Source: Massospora cicadina
Lineage: Eukaryota; Entomophthoromycota; Entomophthoromycetes; Entomophthorales; Entomophthoraceae
Assembly (NCBI GenBank): GCA_022478985.1
Contig: JAKSZP010007889.1
Coordinates: forward strand, 310,001-374,000
Reading direction: 5' to 3'
DNA: 64,000 nt
In this document: piece after piece, positions 45,270-56,742 of the stretch
Layout: each line of letters starts with the position of its first letter
Numbering within the stretch: position 1 is the stretch's first letter
The notes under the pieces: generated by a model
The model's input: the letters and a program-made list of their open reading frames with translations, nothing else
Told to the model about the DNA's origin: nothing
Databases searched by the model: none
Translations under genes and position numbers: made by a program

Positions 45270-47720
45270 TTGGTTGAGCCAGGATGCAGGGCTAGCATAT
45301 GAAAAGGCCAAGTTGTAGAAGTATAACGAAGTGGCAATATTCCAGTCAGACCAATTTGCCATGATGGTGAGCGAGGAGGATGAACTGGAGGAGTAGATCT
45401 GATGGAAGAAAAGGTGATCAACATTTGGTTATCGGTTATTAGTGGAAATGATGGTGGGCCAACAGCACAGCAATTATTGTATGTACAGGAAGAAAGGTGG
45501 GATATTGTACCATGACTCACGAGTATGGGTTCCAAATCCATCACTACAATGGGAGGTTCTGCAGGCGTCGCATGACCACCCATTGGCGGAACATCTTGAG
45601 GTTGAGAAGATGGCTAAACTGGTGCGGCGTAAGTATTTGAGGGCTGGACTGTGGAAAGATATCACAAAATATGTGGCAAAGTGCTTAATTTGTGCATGTT
45701 TAAAGCCATTTTGGAGGCAGCTGCAGGTAGTTAGTCCCACTCTAGATTCTGAGACAGCCATGGTGGTTAATTAGCATAGTTCATTATAGGCTACCCAAAA
45801 TCCAGGGAAGAATGCAATAATGTTTATTGTTGATTGGTGGACTATGTATGCCAAGTTTTTCCCATGTACATCAAAGTTCCCAGTCAAAGACACCACAAAA
45901 GGTTTTCATAGATGAGCTATTTGACCATCATGGCCTATGTAAAAATTTATTGGTCTTGACTATTTTCAGCCAATAACCCTATAAAACTTATTACTTGCAC
46001 AGGTTCAAGTTTGTGTGCAAATTGTCCGCGTTGTATAGTATTTGATATAATCAATTGATAATTGTATGATGACTATTATCTGTAGTTAAATGGAAGTCCT
46101 AGATCTTAGCCCAATGCTCAGCCAGTTCTTCTGCTTGAAATATTTGTGATGTCTTGGAATAGGGATTTATTCCCTTGTACCATTCAACCCAATCTTCTGT
46201 TAGATTCCTATTTACATTTTCTCTGGTTTGACAAACAATTGGTAGCGATCCCCAATTTAATTTCCTTTTCTTCTCTGGATCTCCGCTCAGATCCTTACTC
46301 TTTTCCTTAAAGAGTCTCCCAATCTTCGCACACAGCAATAATATCCCTGAGAAAAAAATAGAACAAACAGAAGCTGATAAAGTATACTAAGTTAGTATAT
46401 CTAAAGTATACTCTGTACTACTTTACTGTTATGGTAAATACTATTTTTTATTATTAGTGAATTCCAGGGAATTTATAGTGGGGGATTTGGCGCCCAACCC
46501 TTGGTTGATACATTTTTGATGAAATAGCAGCTGTTGCCATTGAATCACCTATCCTCGTCTCAGCAGCAATGGTCTTCCCCATACTGGCTAGGATTCCATC
46601 ATTGAACATCATTGAGACCTAAAATGGAAAGCGTCAGAAAATGCGTCCCTAACGCTTTCCTCTCAATTCAATTGAACCAGCCATATATTGTCAAGCGACC
46701 TGCTTAGGTAATGGGACTTGTTACCCATTAAGGCAGGTCATGAATTTATTAATTGATTTTCTAGTTGCAGGTGGCATCACTCGCCTTGCAACTTACTCCT
46801 TAAATTTCTGATTAGTCAGTGATGAATCCTGACTGCTCCCAATCGGTACAACTGATAGTTAATCAACTATCAGATGCCCCTATTTTGTTGGCAACTCTGT
46901 CTTAAGAGATCTTAAGCATTCATCTGGATCAATCCCCGATGGATCTGACCAGGCGTATAGCATAAAATCCCCCAAACATAGTTACCCCAAAATCAGGGTC
47001 AACCGATTTCCAATTCACCTTGCATTAGGAAATTATCCCCTAATGATTCCTGGTATTCTAGCCAGCTGGGAATATAGGAAAAATCCCAAAAGCCTGCAAG
47101 TGGAGATCATCTCAGATCATGGACCCCAATTTATATCAAAATTATAGTCAAATTTGCTTGGTAACTTGAAGATTCTCCCATGCAGGGCTTTAGAATATCC
47201 TTAATCTGATGGACAGACAGAAAGGGTAAACCAAATATTAGAACAATACCTTTGATGCTATGTTTCAGATCAGCAAGATGATTAGGTCGCCTGGATCAGA
47301 TTGACCCCAGTTTGCTAATAATAACCACTCTCAATCGTCAACTGATATGACGCCATTCTTCACAAACCATGGATTGAATCCAGCATTAGATGGGGGTCAG
47401 GTGGCGGAGTATGCTAGGAGGCGGAAAAATTATCCCACAGAATGATGGACACCAGAAAGAGCTACAAAGAAACCTGGACTTTCCACAGAACAGCAGAAGC
47501 AGTATGCAGATTGATGGAGAGTGCAGGACCCATCGTTTTCTACAGGAATTTGGGTGTTGGTGGCGGCAAAAATTATGTGGTACCAGTGAAGAGCAAGAAG
47601 CTTGAACCAAAGTTCTTGGGGCTGTATAAGATAATTCAGGTTATCAACAAAGTCATGCTTGAATTGGACCTTTCAGAAGGGTCAAGGGCCCATCTAGTTA
47701 TCCACGGCTCACAGCTTTAA
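45270..47720 (+). pseudogene. Chromovirus E integrase remnant, split by a solo LTR
   Basis: The zinc-binding part is at 45570-45700, with HPLAEHLEVEKMAKLVRRKY and KCLICACLK. The core starts near 45830 and runs to DELFDHHG before the insertion at 45938. It resumes after 47096 with VEIISDHGPQFISK (second catalytic Asp intact) and LMDRQKG. The C-terminal frame 47442-47720 has YVVPVKSKKLEPKFLGLYKI, matching the G-P-Y/F-like module of these integrases. Confidence 0.88.
45938..47091 (-). repeat. D-family solo LTR inside E integrase
   Basis: On the minus strand it runs from TTTTGGGATTTTTCC at 47091 to ...AATTTTTACA at 45938, aligning along its length with the D LTR (TGTTGGGATTTTTG...TTTTAACA). The flanks GCCTA (45933-45937) and GCCTG (47092-47096) differ by one transition. 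The interrupted integrase rejoins across the site. Confidence 0.88.
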
Positions 47721-47814
47721 AGATTTTGGGGGCAGGGACCAGAGTGGCCTGGGCCGTTGAGCCTACAGGAGGAGAACAACCACGAATACATTGTCAAACC
47801 AATTTAATCTGTGA

Positions 47815-47945
47815 TGGGTGAGAGGTCAGTGGCAATTTTTGGTAAAGTGGAGAGGGCATCTGGTGGAGGAAGCTACCTGTCAATCGCCAGAGGAGTGTGC
47901 ACACTGTCCGGTGAAGATCCAGGAGTTCTTGGATTCACAGTGGGG
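47815..47945 (+). pseudogene. Chromovirus E chromodomain
   Basis: In one frame the sequence reads QWQFLVKWRGHLVEEATC then IQEFLDSQW, the chromodomain pattern L-V-K-W-x-G...E-E-A-T-W, with the last aromatic changed to Cys. It lies between integrase and 3' LTR. This lineage differs from A/C, whose chromodomain reads VWKGYPAYENSW. Confidence 0.7.
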
Positions 47946-48657
47946 TGATTTGATGAATTGGGGATAGCCTGATCCACAAATCAACCCCATAAATAAAGTT
48001 TTGATTTTCCTGAAAATCCTGAGGTGGAGATCAAAGGGTCAGGGCAGTTGGAAGGACAATTAGAGACAGAAATCATTTGTAAGCATTTGGGGATTTAAGA
48101 ATGAGCGTTGATCTGGCATATCAAATGATGGGTGTCTAAAATTCTCCAAATTTCTATACTTTGATATGTGAGGCTTTTATGAGCAAGGATTTAGATTTAT
48201 TTCAAGAGCCTTTTTTTTAGTACTAGATGGTTCAAAAGCCTGTTTTATAATTTAACTATTTAAAACATCTCAAATACTTTAAAATGAGGAAACAGCAACT
48301 GGAAATACATTTTTGTTTTCTCAGAAATTTCTGATAAAATTATAAATATTATTGCTTGCCCAAAGATCAGTTTTAAAGTAGTTTAAAACACAATATTTTT
48401 TAAAATCAACCAGAAATTATGAGCTTAACTAGCGAGATAGACCAGGCGTTGGCTTTGTTTATGGCCCTGTCATGGAGCCAGACGCTACTGTTTGCATGCA
48501 GCATCGCAAGAACATGGCCCATGAATATGTCGCAAATTCTTATAGTGGCGTGAAGGTTCAAGGGTGGATCTCTGCAGGGTTGTCAATCATGTGGTCAGTG
48601 ACATGGCTTGTACTGCCCAACTCCTTTGTTGCTTATTGGCGCAAACCTCATGTTACA
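47946..48657 (+). repeat. Chromovirus E 3' LTR
   Basis: It starts TGATTTGATGAATTGGGG after a GTGGGG purine run and ends TGTTACA, followed by ACAGG. It aligns with 40981-41653. The 19-bp micro-insertion at 48212-48230 is absent from the 5' LTR. Confidence 0.88.
48212..48230 (-). mobile_element. 19-bp LINE 3'-tail micro-insertion in the E 3' LTR
   Basis: On the minus strand the insert reads CCATCTAGTACTAAAAAAA, close to the LINE-II 3' end at 18345-18360. TTCAAGAGCCT (48201-48211) and TTCAAAAGCCT (48231-48241) flank it and differ at one base. The paired 5' LTR has a single TTCATAAGCCT near 41230-41240, which is the empty site. Confidence 0.75.
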
Positions 48658-48662
48658 ACAGG

Positions 48663-49925
48663 GGTGGCATCATCAGGACCCCTTGAGGGTCATGAGAGTT
48701 TTCAAGACAGTTCAATGATGAAGTGAATATGAAATTAGATCACATAGAGGATTTCTATGAGCTCCTGGTGATAAGGAGGACACAATTTGTTCAAAACTCT
48801 GTACCCTGGAATTAGAAGTGCATGATCTATACAACAACCTTAAGCATGTCAAGGAGACAGCAAGAAGAGCACAATTTGCCTCTCTGCATATTGTGGAAGG
48901 ACCATCAACTATTAATAAATTGAATCTACGCTTAAGAATCTAGAAAAGAGTTTCTCATATTCCTCAAACAAGATAACAGCAAAACTATCTGCACTTTAAT
49001 TGACTATTGAGAGCGCTTGAATAGCACAATAATATGCTGCTTGCAATGGACAATAGTATAGTTGAATTAAAGGCACAAGTGAATACTGTATCCAAACCTA
49101 CCTTTACTTGACCAATAACCTGATTTGAGGCGCCTATATGGGTCACTCAACAGAATGTCTCTCAACCGGTCAGAACTGCTATACAACTGATCAAGATACA
49201 CGCCAACTCTATTGAAGAAATTCCAACTTTAAACTTACTTTAAAACCATGTATAGACCTGGAAAAGGAACTAGTGTGGGTTTCATCCATATGTATGAGAA
49301 CAGCATTGATGGCGCTAGAAACTGCCAAAAGTCTCACTAAGTGCAAGGGTGTATGAGCTGAGAGACTCAGGAGATCCATAACATGAGCCTACTTCCTGGA
49401 TTAATTTGGACAAAAGTTAAGAATATATTACTTATGTTTAGTAGTAAACAAGATGACCAAAATATGAAGCAAGTTTTCCTCCCAATGAAAATGGGCAAGA
49501 ATGAGCCAGTCGTGAATTACGCCTCTTCCTATTCTATCAAGGCTCAAAAATTGTGGACTACAGGTGCTATGGATTTATCTATAATAAAAACCGTTCTGCT
49601 AAGCTCATATTTCATCCTATTTTAAAGATGCATTTGGCTCTAGCTTTTAAGAGCGCGACGTACATCAATGCGCTTAAGGAAGTGTTACTCATCATATAAG
49701 GATGTATAAAGCTTAATAAGGCAATGGAACTCCACCTCTTGACGAGTTATCAAGACTGTCTATGTTGCTAATGATAAGTGCAATAAACCAAAAGATATGA
49801 GTTCTAAACCGCCTGAACACTTGCCTCACTGAGAGTTAACCTGCTATAAGTGCTGCCAACCTGGGCACTTTTATCAATCTTGTCCATTACTCACCACGGA
49901 AAAGAAGGAAGCAACCCTAAAGAGA
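48663..49925 (+). pseudogene. Element F Gag remnant with CCHC zinc knuckle
   Basis: After the rejoined leader the frame shows FNDEVNMKLDHIEDFYELLV near 48710-48770. The frame 49383-49625 has FLPMKMGKNEPVVNYASSYS, a capsid-like stretch. The zinc knuckle CYKCCQPGHFYQSC at 49842-49883 has complete C-x2-C-x4-H-x4-C spacing. Stops occur throughout. Confidence 0.75.
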
Positions 49926-50199
49926 AATACCCCAACACTGTAAACTGGATTGATCTCCACACTGAGGGTAAAAATGATCACGAAAATGATGATTTGGCTA
50001 GTTCAGGATAACACATGCTAGGGTCACCTAACAAGGTGGATGTGCCTGCTATAATAAGAGTCCGCAGCACTGATCAATCTAATTTGAGCAATAGCTACCT
50101 GGAGTAAGGAAATTAGCCTAACTTGGTCATCAATTCAGTTGAGGAATGATAGAAGTTAGTTATGGCTACCAGAAAGAACTTGGCACTAGATGGCGAGAA

Positions 50200-50740
50200 T
50201 ATTGTCAAAGTGACCAAAAGTGCTGTGCTCTTAGACAGTTTGAAGAATCTGCTACTGATGTATTGACCATTTGAAACCATTTTCAGCAAAAGAATAATGA
50301 AAGTGAAAGTGATAATTCAGAAGGTGTGCGTCTTACCAGTAATGGAAACTGGGGCTCCAGTCAACATTATCCCATTTAAGCTAATGAAGAAGCTGAAGTT
50401 CATGCCTAATAATGATTATAACATGAAATACCGCACTACAGGGACCAGATGTTACACGCACTCTAGGAGTCTATTCAGTGTTACCCTTACACTTTGGGAA
50501 CATGGTCCTGATGGCACTATCAGTGGTTTAGACAACGAACATTATGTTTCTGGATTGGGAATGCAGTTTCTCTTGGGGTTTGGAGCAAAGATCAACTTCA
50601 CATCTAGCATGGTGAACATTTTGAGCTACCAACTTCTGTTGTTAATTAGGAACAAAGGTGTCAAACTGCGGAAACAACATACACGCTTGGTTGAAATGAA
50701 TATATATTTACCACATCCTCTACAACTTGACTGAGAAAGG
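50200..50740 (+). pseudogene. Element F protease remnant
   Basis: Frame 50297-50734 has VMETGAPVNIIPFKLMKKLK, the protease box with the catalytic Asp changed to Glu. It aligns with the G1 and B boxes. After it, near 50815-51010, a decayed stretch stands where the dUTPase-like segment should be (IQPGDQC), but it is too broken to judge. Confidence 0.7.
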
Positions 50741-51239
50741 TGTAAAGCAATTAATGCCTATCAAAATTACGGAAGAAGGGCTTTCACTGAGCACTAGTGA
50801 AACTATATAGATTCAACCAGGGGATCAATGCAGGATGACCCTGTCTACTAGTGTGAAGGATCCATCTGTTATCATCTTGGAAGTATACAGCTGTGACGGA
50901 ATCTAAAAATAAGAACCTAGATACTACTAGGGTTCTATGGTACCACCTACTCCAGAGATTTAACACATTTCTTTGGGAAACATAACTACTCAACGTATCA
51001 GAATCTAAAAAGGCTTAATTGGTGAACTGGCCCAATTGACCAGTTGATAGGTTATTGAATCTGTACATGAAGTAGGGGAACTTCGATGAGATTGGGTTTT
51101 GGAATGTGACTCCTAAGCTGCAGAAGGCTTGATGAGCTGTTAGACGAGTTCAGAGGCATCTTCAGTACTGGATCCAACTACTATGGCCTATGTAAGGGCG
51201 AGGTCCACAAAATGGATACTGGTTCTGTATATACTTCAA

Positions 51240-51508
51240 ATCCAAACCCTGCTACTATTTAAAATCAGAGGTTACAGCTAATATGAGAGAGATGAACCAA
51301 CTAGCTGAAGAAGGGCTATTCAGACTGTTGAAGGGTCCCTGGGCATCTCCTTTGTTGCTTGTATTCAAAAAGGATGGAGCCCAAAAAGCAGTCATGGACT
51401 ATCGTCATTCAAATGAGATAATTAAGAACTTGTACTCAAACAATGTGTTGGATTTTTTGGCTTGAAAGAAGGCTCGCTGGTACTCTTTGCCTCAAATCCA
51501 ACAATATA
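51240..51508 (+). pseudogene. Element F reverse transcriptase, N-terminal piece
   Basis: Frame 51283-51465 has LFRLLKGPWASPLLLVFKKD and AVMDYRHSNEI, the RT finger motifs. A short piece with WYSLPQI follows, and F ends at 51508, where element G begins. The palm with YLDD and everything after it is missing. Confidence 0.8.
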
Positions 51509-52202
51509 TGTGAGGAGCTTTTCTTACCACCTATATGAAAATAACTGAAACAAATAAATACTAAAAAGGTTTAAATTTATAGATATTTATTGGGCGTTAT
51601 GCGGGGGTAAAAGAGAAAATACACTTTTTAAATTGATAATGGTATTTAAGACGTCTAGGCTTGACATTTTGATAGTTTGGGCTCTTCTGAATTAGGTAAT
51701 ATGGGATTTTAGCCTATCAAAGCTAGGAAAAGTCACTTCACTATGGCTAACGACTGATGGGGAGTTAATCTTTGGCAATATGTACATGTGGGGCAACGAT
51801 TTAATAAATTTTAGTCAATTTCCATTAGCAAAATTTATTGCATGCTGGGGGACCCATGCCAAACTTATAAAAGGGGGTAGTTTCCGCTTTGGTTCTGGCT
51901 TTGAACTAGTCATGACCGGGGAGAAACCTTTAATGGACTCCCTGGGTTTACCCATGGAGTCAGGGAAATTTAACTTCCCAACTTGGCGCTATTTTGCCCG
52001 GTTAGTATTCATAATAGTGTTGCCCTGATTTGCAGGTTTCCACTAAGAATTGGACAGGGTTTTTTTGGCTGATAAAATCGCTATTTATATTTAAATCAAT
52101 TATATGATCATTGAGAAACTTTATTTGTCTGACAATTCCCCTTTTTGGCTAATTTTGCCCAAAACATTTTTATTTTGAAGCCTGGAGGGCAAATTTCTGA
52201 CA
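51509..52202 (-). repeat. Element G 3' LTR
   Basis: The minus strand begins TGTCAGAAATTTGCC after the purine tract at about 52203-52212 and ends near 51509 at CTCCTCACA. The left boundary is set by the point where F's RT stops. No partner LTR is in the window. Confidence 0.6.
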
Positions 52203-52559
52203 TCACCCCCTCAAGAATGTTGAGGGGAGAATAAGGCCGTAGGAAGCAGCCATGTACCTGATTGATTGTGAATCCAGAAGTAAGGGATTTGATAGAGTAA
52301 TCATCTCATCGCTTGTGTTTTACTGAAAATAACCCTTCTCAGATTGAACTAAGCTTCTCACTTCTAGGAAAGATGCGGTTGTGAGAATATAATACCAAGT
52401 TAGTTACTTGGAAAGAAGGGAGAGGGACATGGAGCTCATTAGCTGCTTCACCTTCTTTTGTGACTTTCTTGGCCAAGTTAATCATAGATTCTGATTATAT
52501 TTGGATGATGTGTTGAGTCAGCTTTATATGGCTTTCTCTGGGTCAGTTCTGTCAGTGAA

Positions 52560-53930
52560 AATATCTTTTGTTAGTAGAGATGGTACCCCAGGTTTTCGGC
52601 CATACAACACATGGAAAGGGGACATCTTTAAGATGTGATGGTAACTAATTCATTAGGCCATGAGGGCATTGGGTAGTAAAAGCTCTCAGTAAAGAGGGTT
52701 TTAATTGGCCATTTTGTGGAGTATGGAGACCAGGGTTCCGTTAACTCTTTCTACAACACCATTTGTGAATGGGTTATAAGAGGCTGAGAAGAGTTGTTGC
52801 GCTCCCATGATGGTGGCAAGGAGCTTCACCACTTAAAGGTAAAATTTTTTACATTATCACATAGGAGGGCCTGGGGACATCCATGCCGGGTGAAAATGTG
52901 TTGGTGTAAGATGTTGGACGTGGCTTTAGTAGTCTGAGAGGGAAGAGCTACAGCTTCAACCCATTTGGTAAAAATGATCAATGCCAACTAAGATATAGCG
53001 ATTGCCACCTGTGGTCTGAGGGAGAGGACCTACCATTTCTAAATTTATAGTGTAAAAGGGTTGTTGAGGCGTTGTAGGGTGATACTGATATCGGGACTTG
53101 AAGCTGGATTGTTTCTTACAGGTCAAGCATGCATTTAAGACTTCAGTTATGGTTATCTTGATGCCCTCCCAGTAATATTGCTCTTCGCTCACTCATATGT
53201 TTTGCGTACTCTGCCATGCCCCATGATAGTGTGGGACTCCAAGATGACAGGAAAAGCTTGACAGCCGGAGATAGGGAAACCAATTTACTCCTACCTTCTT
53301 ATATAACTTCCCATTTTCCACCTTAGTGTTGTGGGAGTGTCAAGCTAGCATTATTTGTATGGGTTCATCTTTAACAGCCCATGAATTTGGAGTCATGAGG
53401 AGATCATGTAGCCACTCAGCTTCACTATTGTCTAGGTGGAGAATGGGTAGCCATGTTAACCCATCTACATTCATGTGGTGCGTTCCTGCCCAATGCTCAA
53501 TAGTCATATTGCAATGCTGGAGCTTCAGAGCCCAGTGAGCCAGCCACCCCGTGCGGTCCTTCATATTCTGCAAACACTTTAGAAAGGCGTGGTCTGTGAT
53601 TATTTTGAAGGGAGTTCCATATAGGAATGGGTGGTAGTGTTTGACAGCGAGCAGGACATCCAAGCACTCCTTCTCAGTGAAACTGTAGTTACACTCAGTT
53701 TTTAAAGCATTTTGCTAAAGTAAGACACGGGATGATCTACCCCATTCTCATCTAATTGTGACATTATAGCTCCAACAACGTAGCCAGAAGCATCTGTGAA
53801 TAACATGAAGGGCATGCTGTAGTCAGGGTGGCGGAGTATTGGCCTTTTTTGCAATAGTTTCAGAGTCTCAAAGGCGGTCTTTTGTTCAACACCCCAATGG
53901 AAGGGGGTGTTTTTAAACCTTTTTTTCACC
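52560..53930 (-). pseudogene. Element G RNase H and integrase remnant
   Basis: Frame 53702-53929 has FHWGVEQKTAFETLKLL and FMLFTDASGYVVGAIMSQLD, the RNase H start. Frame 53340-53663 continues with FKIITDHAFLKCLQN and IEHWAGTHHMNVDGLTW. Frame 52956-53192 has the integrase zinc pair CLTCKKQ and the core start VGPLPQTTGGNRYILVGID. Stops separate the frames, and the core decays after 52900. Confidence 0.88.
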
Positions 53931-53994
53931 TTTAATTTTCAATTTTCGAATATTACAATCACCCAGAAAATTAGCTCAATGAATCTAACGAATA

Positions 53995-54828
53995 ATGGTG
54001 GTAAAGTCCACTGAACGCACCTCCAATGCTTCGAAATTCACTCAAACTCACCCCAAATCACAAAACCCTCGGTTGCCAACTTGTGCGTCAATCCATAAAA
54101 CCCACTCCCAAACTAAAGCTGCAAAAGCAGAAGCAGCCCAGTTTTTATTAAACCACGGTGGGATCACAAATGATAACACCACTGTACAGCCTACCCCAGT
54201 CAACTCTGTGTTGACTTAGGGTCATTCAATTAGTGCGCCCCACTCTAGAGGCACATCTAAGGTTTTACCCATGGTAGTAAGGAGTATTGCAGCTCCCAAT
54301 ACCGCGCATGGGGTTTGGATGGCTTTGCCAACTGCCTCCACTTCGGAAATCGTCCTGGGCGCCCAAACTGAATCTTCAGAACAAGTTAAATCAGTTGGTC
54401 GTCATTTTTTCACTTCTAATATTACCCAAAGCGGCCAAACTGAATCTACGATAATTGGTGAATCAGTTGGCCATCATTTTAATGGTTTGGAAGGCAATTA
54501 ACGCGCCTCAACTGAATAAACACTAAGTGGTGAATCAGTTAGCCATAATATTCATCAAAATCAAAATCAAAATTCATATGGGACTAGCAAAATAGCCAAT
54601 CAACCAGCTGAAAAATCCCTACTAGTAACTTCTGATGGTCGGATGAAGGCTGGAGTAATAGATTGGTTTGATGATGAGCCAGAATTACCCAATTAATTGG
54701 CAGGGAATAAGCCCAAACCAGGTAAGCCTACCCAACCTATAAAAAATCAAGTACCTAATGGGAAGGCCCAGAAGGGGACAGCGGGAAAATTCAGAGGAAT
54801 GCCAGTACCTCCATCTGAGGTTCCCTAA
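53995..54828 (+). pseudogene. LINE-I ORF1 N-terminal region
   Basis: One frame runs from 53995 to about 54828 with only a few stops. It is low in hydrophobics and rich in Thr, Ser, Gln and Asn. It contains three imperfect repeats around SVGRHF, SVGHHF and SVSHNI (54360-54560), each with a QTES-like part. An acidic DWFDDEPELPN and a basic KPKPGKPTQPIKN follow. A frame change separates it from the zinc-knuckle ORF at 54884. No known domain. Confidence 0.5.
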
Positions 54829-54883
54829 ATGGGGAATCCACTAAATTAAATTTGAACTTAAATTTATATGTAAACAAAAATAA

Positions 54884-56452
54884 GTGAGTGAAAGATGCCT
54901 CAGGCGCGTGGCAGAAAAACTAGTGCCTGCACCACCCGCCATTGACCCTCGTGAAGCTGCTTTTGTGGCTGAAGTGAGGAAAAGATGGGCAGAAACTCGC
55001 TTACAATGTGCACTCCCTAGGTCCACTCTTGCTCATGCAGTTAGAGTCTACTATGGGCATAATCCTGTTGAGTTTTATGCAAGGGATTATTTTAGTTATT
55101 CTAAAGCCATAGCAAGATTTTTTCCAGTTAACACCACTATTCATGAAGTGGTGGAAAGCCACTATACTGATGTAGGGTTTATGACTGCAGTGGATGCAAA
55201 CCGTGCAGCCTCAGTTACAATTGAAATTCTGCATGGCTCTTTTCATGTGCTGAGAACTAGATCTAATTTTGAGAAAATTTCCTGGGTAACTTTCTAAAAT
55301 CTTATAACTACAGTGGACCCAGAATCCCTAAAGCTTGCGCTTCATAGGGGATTTGTGGAATTTGGGTCAGTTCTATCAGTAGACCTGTGCGCACCAGCCT
55401 ATTATGCCCCAACCCAGAGGGCTTCTATTGCTAGGGCATCGTTTATCCCCAACCCAATGGTGGCTCACAACATGGAGGTTATCTCAAGTGTTGCAGTAAT
55501 TGGATCCTGTTCAGAATTCTTCTTTATTGATCCAGACCAGGCACAACCACGTTGCTCATGGTGTAATGCTTTGGGCCACCTATATAATAGTAGTACAGCT
55601 CGTAAACAAGCTCTCTCATCTAGTAGCTAAGTCCCTGTGACAGGTAATAAACGCTCCCATACAGCAGTAGCGGCAATCCCACAACCAACCCACTGGATGC
55701 CCGTACAGGATCTCACCCCATCTGACCTTCATGTAGCAAATGAGAATGCACAGCCAGTAGCACAACTTTATTCCCTTAGTGCAAAAAACCCTCTCCCTAT
55801 AGGAACCACTGCTAATTTGCCATACCCTTCATCAGCCCAAAATAAGCACAAATCTGCTTCTCATCAAGCTAACTCAGAGGAAGCCAGCCCAGGGGTGGCA
55901 TCTAAAACGAATTCAGTAACATAAAATACCCCAAGGGTGGAACAGGGATGGAGTACCCCAAGTCAGGGTGGAGGCAACAAGTCATTGCCACCCCCACCAT
56001 ATACAGGTATTACAACTCAGACGCCATTCTCAGTACTGAAGGAGTTGACTCTGGACGCTGATACATCAGATGATACACAAAGGGAGAAGTCTATAGAGCA
56101 CCCTCAAGATACTCCTATGCAAAGCAGCGGAGGAAGTATCTTGGGCTGGCTTACAGGCTCCTCAGCCCCATCAACTCAGGATAATCCTCCTCCTCATCGA
56201 TCAGTATGGATTGCTGCAAAGAGTCAAGCTCAAGGACTAAAAATGAGCAGCCTTACGGATGCAGTGGAAGCTCTGGTAACCCCTGGGATACGGAGGGAGA
56301 CAGCTATGAGGCCCCAAAGGGGCACCCTAACCTGCAGTCCATTGACTCTAATGGGCTGCAGGAATAAAAGAGGGGAGCCCGCCTCCTCCACAACTTCAGG
56401 TCAACTCTCATGGATATTGCAGCCGTCTAGGAGCCCCATGTCCCCCCTCTGA
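54884..56452 (+). pseudogene. LINE-I ORF1 (gag-like, zinc knuckle)
   Basis: A single frame of 523 codons is broken by three stops (near 55297, 55630 and 55924). The first part has AVRVYYGHNPVEFYARDYFS and DVGFMTAVDANRAASVTIEI. The second has PESLKLALHRGFVEFGSVL, and at 55553-55594 a zinc knuckle CSWCNALGHLYNSS follows, with the last Cys replaced by Ser. The C-terminal third is rich in Pro, Ser and Gln. Such proteins bind element RNA and help target-primed reverse transcription. Confidence 0.75.
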
Positions 56453-56459
56453 TTTTTTA

Positions 56460-56742
56460 GCAAGGAATGACCAATTTGGAGGTAAATCCTGTTGGACACA
56501 CTATGTGGCCCTTATTATCCTCAACTCCCAGGTGAAAACCCACCAATTTTTTAAACACCTTGATGATCGCCTTATATTGACTAAATTATCAACCCCTAAG
56601 TTCTCCTTTTTTGTTGCAAGAATATACCTGCCAAATGCAAGTCAAGAGCAGGATCATCTTTTGGAAGAAATCGCTCTACTACAACTCCCAGGCAATACAG
56701 TGCTGATGGGAGATTTCAACACAATATTAAGTTGGGTTCATG
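56460..56742 (+). pseudogene. LINE-I ORF2 endonuclease, N-terminal piece
   Basis: The frame from about 56465 reads THYVALIILNSQVKTHQFFK, later FFVARIYLPNASQEQDHLLE and VLMGDFNTILSW. V-x-x-Y-x-P and G-D-F-N are the core motifs of AP-endonuclease-like domains of LINE ORF2. The reading frame is cut by element A five residues after G-D-F-N-T. It continues at 63963. Confidence 0.8.

Larger units (their letters stand above)
40981..48657 (+). mobile_element. Chromovirus E (Ty3/gypsy with chromodomain)
   Basis: Direct repeats at 40981-41653 and 47946-48657 are its LTRs. ACAGG stands at 40976-40980 and 48658-48662 as the target duplication. Gag, protease, RT, RNase H, integrase and chromodomain follow in order. 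Two later solo LTRs (43779-44656 and 45938-47091) lie inside RT and integrase. Without these and their duplications the element would be about 5.6 kb. Stops and frameshifts are frequent. Confidence 0.92.
39752..51508 (+). mobile_element. Ty3/gypsy retrotransposon F, split by element E and 3'-truncated
   Basis: The F leader is interrupted at 40980 by element E and resumes at 48663. The rejoined leader restores the primer-site motif TGCTTACTACAGGGG shared with D and B. Gag, protease and the first part of RT follow at 48.7-51.5 kb. The element stops at 51508, where the LTR of element G begins. Its 5' LTR ends at about 40966; the left LTR end is uncertain and TGTCATGG at 39752 is only a candidate. 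Confidence 0.75.
51509..53930 (-). mobile_element. Ty3/gypsy retrotransposon G, 5'-truncated
   Basis: On the minus strand RNase H, integrase and a 3' LTR are present, but the RT, protease, Gag and 5' LTR are missing. The right edge near 53930 adjoins LINE-I sequence. The 3' LTR is 51509-52202, preceded by a GAGGGGGTGA purine tract. The left end interrupts element F. Confidence 0.8.
53935..56742 (+). mobile_element. LINE-I element, 5' part, interrupted by chromovirus A
   Basis: ORF1 with zinc knuckle and the first part of an ORF2 endonuclease occur in LINE order on the plus strand. The element is cut at 56742 within the endonuclease and resumes at about 63963 after element A. The 5' end near 53935 adjoins truncated element G. 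ORF1 is in one main frame with few stops, so this LINE copy is less decayed than the gypsy elements around it. Confidence 0.8.
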
